Below, piece after piece: positions 38,001 to 47,305 of a stretch of DNA of 64,000 bases. This stretch comes from Sorex araneus (lineage: Eukaryota > Chordata > Mammalia > Eulipotyphla > Soricidae), in NCBI RefSeq assembly GCF_027595985.1, contig NC_073303.1, positions 189,648,095-189,712,094 on the forward strand. Direction: 5' to 3'. Numbering within the stretch: the stretch's first letter is position 1; each line of letters starts with the position of its first letter. A program made the position numbers and the translations under genes. The notes below the pieces were generated by a model. It was not told the DNA's origin and ran no database searches. It was given only the letters and a program-made list of their open reading frames with translations.

Positions 38001-41000
38001 AAGGAAGGAAGGAAGGAAGGAAGGAAGGTAGGAAGGCAGGAAGGAAGGAAGAAGGAAGGTAGGAAGGCAGGAAGGAAGGAAGGAAGGAAGGTAGGAAGGC
38101 AGGAAGGAAGAAGGAAGGAAGGAAGGAAGGAAGGAAGGAAGGAAGGAAGGAAGGAAGGAAGGAAGGAAGGAAGGAAGGAAGTTAGTTCACAAGCATCCCT
38201 TTGTTGTACCATGAACAGGGGTGGTTTGTGCTTTTGAAGTCTGTTAATGTATGTCACTTTCAAGTGCATATTAAATCCTATGAATTATTACATCACCAAA
38301 TTAAATATATTTGGATTTGGGGACACACCCAACTGTGCTCAGGCTTACTCCTGCTTCTGTATTCAGGATCATTCCTGGTGGTCTTGAGGGACCCAGTCGG
38401 TTGCTGGGGATTGAATCTGGGTTGGCCACATGCAAGGCAAGATCCCTGCACACTCTAATATCTCTTCAGCCTCAAGAATTTCTTATATTTTATTTCTATT
38501 TTTTTTTTGCTTTTATTTGGGGGGAGAGGTCACACCTGGTGATGCACAGGGGTTACTCCTGTCTCTGCACTCAGGAATTACTCCTGGAGGTGCTCAGGGG
38601 ATCATATGGGATGCTGGGGATTGAACCCTGGTCAGCAGTGTGCAAGGCAAACACCCTACCCACTGTCTTATAGCTCCAGCCCCATTTTGTTTCTGAATAA
38701 TAGAACTTTTCTAAAATTTAAGATTCTTACAACATGTAAATCTGTCAGAATATTTTCAATTTTTTAATTTGATTTTTATTAAGACACCGTCGTTTTCAAA
38801 GTTGTTCATAACACAGTTTAAGGCATATTAGTGTTTCCACACCACTTGTGTGGCCTCCCCCCCACCCCTGTCTCCCCAGTTTCCCTCCCAACCCCAACCT
38901 CCCCCATGAGGCACATAACGAATTTCCTTCATATTGCTCGCTCTAACAAAACTTAAAGAAATGGCAAATAGAATGCTCAGATAATAAATCAGTCAGAGCT
39001 AAGTTGTGATTACTGTATGAAATTAAATAAGGAAATTAGAACCATTTAATACAATATAATAAGATGCCTATTCCCGTTTACATAAGTAAGTTTTCAACTC
39101 TGTTTCATTCAGTTTTAAACCAATTCCTATAGGTCAGGACAGACTTCAGAAGCACAAGTCAGGGGCTGGAGCGATAGCACAGCGGGTAGGGTGTTTGCCT
39201 TGCACGTGGCCAACCCAGGTTCGATTCCCAGCATCCCATATGGTCCCACAAGCAACTCCAGGAGTGATTCCTGAGTGCAGAGCCAGGAGTAACCCCTGAG
39301 CATCGCCGGTGTGATCCAAAAAGCCAAATCAAACGCACTTATCACCCTTTTTCATGTGTTTCACATGAACAACAAAGGGGAGCTTTCAAACTTCCTTCAA
39401 AATACCGTCTACGTCTGGCCATCCATTTGACGTGAGCTCATATAAGGTTTAACTTCTCATTCCAGATGACCTCAACATAAGTGGCATCATAGCAGCAGTG
39501 GTCGTCGTGGTCCTGGTGATTTCTGTGTGTGGCCTGGGTGTGTGCTACGCTCAGAGGAAAGGCTACTTCTCAAGTAAGTGAATCTCACCTGTCTAGACGG
39601 GTTCCTGAGGTAACAGTTTGCTAGACAACTTCCTGTGGTAAGAGTTTGCTAGACAACTTCCTGTGGTGATAGAGTTTGCTCTTGAAGAACGTCTAACAAG
39701 CTCTGGAGACTCTCTTTCATTGCTTTTTCTGCAGTAGAAAGTGACGAAGATGACATGCAGGTGAGTCTGGAAGGACCTTGGCACCCTTAGGGAGGAAAGG
39801 CAACACCTGCCTCTTCACAACCTTCCCAGAATGTCACCGGATCTGAGAAGAGTCCAGGAGTGGCCTAGCACAGCCTTCTTGAGAGCTATCAATCAGGACA
39901 GACATTTAGAGTGTATTTGCATGTCTTTATCGTCCTTTTACTTAGGAATTGTTTATTTCCAGATGATGTAAATTGGATTCTATTTTCATAGTAATTTCTC
40001 ATTGAAAAAAATCTGTGCTATGTTTTGCTGGCAGTCAAATATTGAATGTTAAGCTTATTAATAATTTATTACAATTAAATACATATTAATTCTAAGTAAG
40101 ACTTGTTTGGGCTAGAGCGATAGCACAATGGGTAGGGTGTTTGCCTTGCACGCAGCTGACCCAGATTCGATTCTTCTGTCCCTCTTAGAGAGCCTGGCAA
40201 GCTACTGAGAGTATCTCGCCTGCATGGCAGAGCCTGGCAAGCTACCCGTGGCGTATTGGATATGCCAAAAACAGTAACAAGTCTCACAATGGAGATGTTA
40301 CTGGTGCCTGCTTGAGCAAATCAATGAACAACTGGACAACCATGCTATAGTGCTACAGTGCATGTCGTTGTGACACCCTGAGTATCAGCAATTCTGTTCT
40401 ACGTGAACAGCGAGATGACAGTGACAGTGAAGTAAGACTTGTTTAAAACTCTTCACCAGAGTTGCTTCTGAACAAGGTTTTGTATTTCTCAAATTCAGAT
40501 CTTCCATTATTCCAAATCCCCATTTTGTGATAATTAGGTTCAATGTGAATGGGTGAGATATGTTTTTTATCTTTGTTTTCTAGACTCCCAGTTTTTTTTT
40601 TTTAGATTCCCGGTTTTTAAAATGATCTGTAGCCCAAAACTGCAGATCTCCATCAAGTCCATTGATAATATAGTTTATAGATTTTTTAATACAATAAATA
40701 ATATATTCATTTTTAAATGAACAATTCAATTTTAAAGATACCATTTTACAGTTTAATTTTGAAATTTAGGTTTTAAAATAGTTTATACTAAAATAAAATA
40801 TCACTGTATCACCATCACTGTCATCCCGTTGATCATCGATTTGCTCGAGCGGACCCAGTAACATCTCCATTCGTCCTAGCCCTGAGTTTTTAGCAGCCTT
40901 TCTCTACTCGTCCTTTCCAATGGTGCCACATTAGAGGTTCTTCAGGGTCAGGGGAATGAGACCCATCATTGTTACTGTATTTGGCATATAGAATACGCCA

Positions 41001-44000
41001 CGGGGAGCTTGCCAGGCTCTCCCCCGTTCAGGCAGTAAACTCTCGGTAGTTTGCCACATTCTCCAAGAGGTAGAACTAGGCTATTAGGTGAGCAGCCGTG
41101 CACTTCGAGGAGCTTGGTTTTATAGTCTCTGGATGTTGGCTGTTGATGGGATTACACAGCGCCGGGGGCAGAAAATAAAATATAAAGGGGAGTTATTTAT
41201 TGCTTCCATAAGCATGCTCTCATAAAATGTTTCCACTGTTGTACCTTCAAAGGGATTCTCAGTAACTGAAAATAACTGCTTTCTCAATTAAGAATACCAG
41301 TTTTTCTTACGTTACTTCAATCAAGTGCAGTGTAGTTTTGTGAATGGAATCTTACTGAGGCCCTCTGCTGGTCACTAGTGAAAGTACAGACAGATAAGAT
41401 GACTCATTCAAAACTCTTATCACCTTGATCTGTGTACTCCCCAAAAAGATTTTTGAGTATTTAATCGAAGATTTGATAGATCTCATTTATAATGATAACT
41501 GAATAAACATTTGAATTGTGTAGTGGTAGTTAATTATCTAGGAACGTTACTTTTATTTTTCACCTAGCAGAAAATCAATTCAAAAGAACTGTGTTTTGAA
41601 CTTACATTTTGTATAAGAGTTGGCAAACTAGAACATGTGAGCTGTTCGTCCTACCACTGTTTTTCTGTGAGCTACAAGATCAGAATGATTCTACAGCCAC
41701 CTACAATCTCGTTGATCAGAAATCTGAATCCCCATTAAAGGAATTGCTCTCCATCTAAAAGACAGACCATCATTTGAGTTGTACTTTCATCACAAGACTT
41801 TGATTACCACAATAATAAATTTTATTGATTATTGTATTTTTATTCTCTTGATAAAATTTTAGAAAGATTGTTTTCTTTTTTATAAGTACATTTATATAGC
41901 CTTGCCCAAAATATTTGTCACCTGTTACAAAAAGTTTGCCAACCCTTGGTTTGGGGGTTATAAGTGTCAGCAAGTAAGAATCAAAACGGAAGGAAAATAA
42001 GCTTTATATGAATCTGTATTGTACTGTATTTACTCTTCATTAATCATGTATACTTATTCTTTTGTAGAAGAAACCTCCTTCCAGTAAGTATACTCTCTTC
42101 AAATGCATGCTCTCCCATTCTGTTCAACCACCTTTTTGTTCATCATCCTTTGAAAGTCAGTGGTGAAAAGTTGGGCTATTTGTGTAGATTTCATCTTGTG
42201 GGGAGTGATGCAAGTTCATGAAAAATGCATGCCACCTCCTATCCCACGTCTCTTTGTCAGTGATGTCTAATTATCTAGAGAAACAATAGCCACGAGATCA
42301 GCTTCTAGGTAGTTCCAAAGTACTACTTTTCAGAGACATGCGTGTTGTATTTTGTTACATTGGAAATTTTCTAATAAAATTCTACTTGGTCATCACTTTT
42401 AATGTCAGTTCTGTTCTCCACAAGACCCTCAAGACTAGTGGGACAGCAGTGAACCAAACAGACTCCCCCAAACCCTCAACCTAATGAAGCTTACGCTAGT
42501 AAAGAAAGGCAGAAAGGAAACTAGTAGTATGTTACTTGTGGTAAGGATTGATGGAGAAAAGTAAAACAGGTGTGAGTGGGGCTGGAGCCATAGTACAGTG
42601 GGGAGGGCATTTGCCTTGCAGGTGACCAACCAGAGTTCGATCCCCGGCACCACATATGGTCCCTCCCAGCACCACCAGAATTAATTCCTGCATGTAGAGC
42701 CAGTGATAACCCTTAAGTATTGCTGGGTGTAACGCAAAAAGAAAAAAAAAACAATAAAGTGGGTAGGAGAATGACGAATGCACCAAAAAGACCATTTTAT
42801 ATAGGGTGGCTGAAGGGCCTTAATTACAAGGTGGCTAGGAAATCCCCTAGGCTCTATCTCACAGCCTGTGTTCAGTGACCTCAGGCCACCCTCCCACCCC
42901 AGACTGCCAATGTCATGGGCAGACGAGGAGGAAACGAGGGCCAGGGTGGTTGTGACCAGTTGCTGTTTATTCCATTCTCCCCATGCGCCTGTTCAAGTCT
43001 CACTAAGCTCCCCATTCCAGTCTTCTCCTGTTCCCCTCATTAGTTTCTAGTGTCCATCTCAAAGCCACAGTCTCTCTCTAATCTCTCTCCGGCTACCCAC
43101 ATTGGAGTTAGCCACCACACCCCATCCAGGAGTACAATTAACATATGAAAGTCCTTCTTTCACTCAAGAGCAAAATACTCCTTAGGGCTGTTTCTCCTCT
43201 CCTTAGTCTAACAACTTAATTAACATCTTAATTCTACTTCTTAATATTAGCTATTTTGTATGGACACAGTAAGAGATACATTAAGCTTATAGGATGGCTC
43301 TCCTGCGGACATCTCGCTATAGACCTCAGACTACAGTGCTCAGGCCAGATTAGTCTTTCCTAACCCTTGCAGGGTCCTAATCCAGCTGCTACTTTTTGGA
43401 TCATGACAGAATTTGTCCATGACCATGGTCTTAACTTACAGTTAAGTATTATGGCGCTTTGTCCTGGCCCATTTCTATGCCAGAGTAACTCACAGCTTGC
43501 CCTGGGTCCATCCAGTCCCTCGTCAGCACCCTGCTTTTGGGGTGCCAGGAAGTAAGAGCAACTGAGGCTTATGTCCAGAAAACAGATGCCCAGGAGTGAA
43601 TATCTTTCAGAGTCAATTAACTCCCATAGCATTAACTGTCTTCCTGTGTCTATACAAAAAGGACATTGCTCTGACTAAACTATGCAAAAGACTTAAGGAG
43701 AAGAGAAAAGCAGTATCTACAAGTTAACAGAGTCTGATTAGGAGATAATGGTGATTGACCAGTTTGGGAAGCAGAGCACAAAGAAAGAGGTTACAAATAA
43801 ACAGAGGAATGGGAACACTGTGATGGGAGTAACCCAGTAAACCTAAGCTCCCTGTGACAAGGCAGAAAGGACAAACCAATGTTATGCTACAACAAGGAGA
43901 TGTTTGAAAATGTCCAGATGGGTTAAAGGAAGATATACAGAGAAAGTGTTTGAAGCTAGAGAAAAGGAGAAATAAGAAAGGAAAGATGTTGAACCCAGAC

Positions 44001-47000
44001 GTGTGTGGGGTGACTGAAGAAAATCGAAAGGTTCAGTGTGGGGGCTGGAGCAATAGTACAGCGGGTAGGGCGTCTGCCTTGCATGCGGCCGACCAAGGTT
44101 CAATTCCCAGCATCTCATATGGTCCCCTGAGCACCGCCAGAAGTAAATCCTCAGTGCAGAGCCAGGAGTAGTCCCTGAGCATCTCTGGGTGTGACCCAAG
44201 AGGCAAAAAAAAAAAAAAAAAAAAAAAATTCAGTGTAACTGGAACGAGTGAGGACAGAGGAGAGAGAGGCTGAGGACAGAGAAGCATCAGAGGGCAGAGA
44301 GGACGCAGCTGCTCCCAGGCAAATCTGGAGAGTTTGCTCTGATGTAGGTGGGGTCATTAGAGGATTCGGAGACAAGTAGCAGCAGTGCCTTCATTCCAGA
44401 GCTGTTGAGAGAGGATGGTGCTCCATCTCTCACTGTCAGCTCTGGTGAGAATAAAGCGGAAGGGGGAGAAGTAAGGAGAATAGGCCATAGCCAAGGCAAG
44501 GGGCAAATGCAACAGGTATCAAAGTGGGCATTGTGGAAATGGTAGGAAATGATAGGAGGGCCAGAGAATGTGCTTTGCATGTGGGACACCCGGGTTAGTT
44601 CCTGTTACTACATGGTCCCCTGTGCACAGCTGGGAGAGACCCTAAGCATAGCACCAGGAGTAGCCTCTGAGTACTACCATAACTTAAAAAACAAAATTAA
44701 TTAAAAAGCAAAACAAGGGGGTGGAGCGATAGCACAGTGGGCAGGGCGTTTGCCTTGCACGCGGCCGACCTGGGTTCGATTCCCAGCATCCCATATGGTC
44801 CCCTGAGCACTGCCAGGAGTGATTCCTGAGTGCAGAGCCTGTGCAATGCCAGGTGTAACCCAAAAAGAAAAAAAAGCAAAACAAGTAGCAGGATTCTGGA
44901 GATACATACATGCATGCATATATGTGTGTGTGTGCATGTTTGTATATATGTATACACACACATATATATTTAACAATTTCTCTGCTTGGCTGAATTTTTG
45001 GTGGTGGGGAAAAGAAGAAAAATGCAGACTGGGACCAAGGTTATGAGACAGCTCAAGTGAAACTGACTGTAGTGTGTAAGGTTTCAGGAAGAGCATGTGT
45101 GGGTACGTAGAGGCTTTTGAAAGCAAGCTACCTATTCGACTTCCAAGAAGAGCTCATCAGTAGGTCGCCGCAGCTCTCAGAGTTTGGGGGACTATCTGAA
45201 GGAGAAATAGATACTTAAGAATCCGGTGCAGAGACCAGAGCTGTGGTGCAGCTGGTAGGGCACTTGCCCTGCGTGCAGCTGACCCAGGCTTGATCCCTGG
45301 CATCCCATAGCGATGGGAGTGATTCCTGTGTCCTGAGCACAGAGCCAGGAGGAACCCCCAGCACTGTCAGGTGTGGCCCCCCAAAAAAAAAACAAACAAA
45401 AAGGGAATTCGGTACATAAGAACTGGATTCGATTACCGAACTTTCCAGTATGCACAAATAATTTGTGAGTGGGCTTCATTTCCTTTAAATGATCTTGAAT
45501 GACCCTCTCTCCAAGTCCAGTCACATTTTGAGGTACCAGGTGGTTGAGTCTTGAACATACTGATTTGGGGATAATGTTACGAATGACAGAGCCCAGCACA
45601 CAACAGATAAGCAGAACCATAATCACCTGGTAAAACTTCCTTTCCAAGGAAAATATAAAAATATAAGATGACAATGATCAAACTTTCAAAATGTTCATTC
45701 TTAAGATGTTAAGTTAAAAGCTATTAAGTTAATAAATTAAAGATAAGACATCTGTAAAAATGATTTTGTGGCAAACCATTGGTATGTTCTCTAAGCTAGA
45801 TATTAGATATACAGGGTTTCACACACACCATCATCTTGCTGCATGGCTTTCTCTCTAAATACTGTTTATGAATATAAGAAATTCCACTAGGATTTCTGGC
45901 ATTTTTTTCCCTTGCTAAGATAGTTGTTCAGCCTCCAACAGAGAAAAAAAAATGCATGGATAGAATATTAATGAAAAAGGTATGTGTTGCAGAATGGGAA
46001 GTGAAAATGTAGTAAATGCTGTCTTTTATATTCCACAAACAGGAAGAGTCATTCTCAATCAAAAGTTATGACAGTGAATGAAAATGTGAGTATTTGAAGA
46101 TGTATTTGGAGAATGGATGTGTTTAGGAAATAGGGCAGGGATGAAATAATAGCTTGGGTGGGATGGATTTTTGCTATTAGTACACTTTGTACTATTGAGT
46201 TTAGTTCCAACGCTCTGTCTGGAATGGCATGGGAGAATAACTGGCATTTGTAGACCATTGGTCATCACCATGCCATTATATTTTCATTAGTCAATGTCCG
46301 TAGTGTCCTTGGGTCTGTCTTATCAGCACCACTTTATTGGTCAGGAAAAGACAGCAGCGTTTCACAGAATTCCAGAAGGGGAGCTGGGACCCATGTACCC
46401 TGGTTCTTGGATGTGAACCAAACAGATCCCTTCCAGTGAGGTTTCCTGGATACTCTCCCAAATTCAAGGAAGCGACATACCTTTTCATTCTTAGAGGCGG
46501 CATTCCAGAAATCTTTGAGAACATGTAAAAAAATTATCCAGCTCACATGGTTTAGAAAACATAATTTAGGCATCTGGGCCTTTGTATTCTTTTGCATTTT
46601 CAAGCCCTTTCAGGATTTGTAGTTCGTCAGATGGATATTCATTTTTTTTTCTTTTGCGTTTTTAAAAAATGAATATATGGGGTCATGAGGTGTAAGTCTT
46701 CTAATGCATTTTAAGGCCTCTGACCTAAAACCTGAAGAAATGAGAGCAGCGGTTCCCCGAATTCCTTAGTACTCCATGAATTCTCTTAGATCTCCCTTCT
46801 TTGGAGCAAGAGGTAGGGGGCAAACAACAATATTTTAATGCAAGTGATTCTAACTTTCACTCACATTCAAAGCCCACTCACAGATGCTCCCAACTCACTT
46901 TCTCTAACACCTCCTTTTCGAAGCAAATAAATAAAAAAATACTCCACACCCCCTGGAAATCTAGTTTCTTTAATCCAACAAGCAGAAAACACTTCCTGAG

Positions 47001-47244
47001 GAGCTTGGGGGAAAAAATAACACAACCATAAAGGCACTGACCCGGGTTCTATCCCTGGTACCTCATATAGTCCCCAAACCCCACCAGGAATGATCCCTGA
47101 GCACTGAGCCAGGAATAAACCGAATACTGAGGCTTCCAAACCAAAACAAAAGAAGACAGTATGCCCTGAGGCCACTACTGGCCCCTGACTAGTTCTAATA
47201 CCCCCCGGGGGTGGTAGTACCCATTTTTAATGGGAAACACTGCT

Positions 47245-47305
<61 letters not shown>

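Larger units (their letters stand above)
32458..39465 (+). other. JAM2: JAM2 intron 6
   Basis: Contains a G-rich tract, rearranged SINEs, an inverted L1 and a large GGAA array, all listed. Positions 34231-34660 are non-SINE sequence that could be L1 5' material but which I cannot assign. Confidence 0.75.
39574..42067 (+). other. JAM2: JAM2 intron 7
   Basis: Holds a 28-base minisatellite, the candidate microexon and two long CAGTGA-tailed elements. Positions 41190-42060 are AT-rich without recognised repeats. Confidence 0.8.
42084..46042 (+). other. JAM2: JAM2 intron 8
   Basis: Five SINEs are listed. Positions 42770-44040 (1.3 kb) and 45410-46040 contain no repeat or gene I recognise. Confidence 0.8.

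Noticed and set aside
37580-38269. A 229-residue frame of repeated FLPS units
   Set aside because: Translation of the GGAA array; no start context or splice structure.
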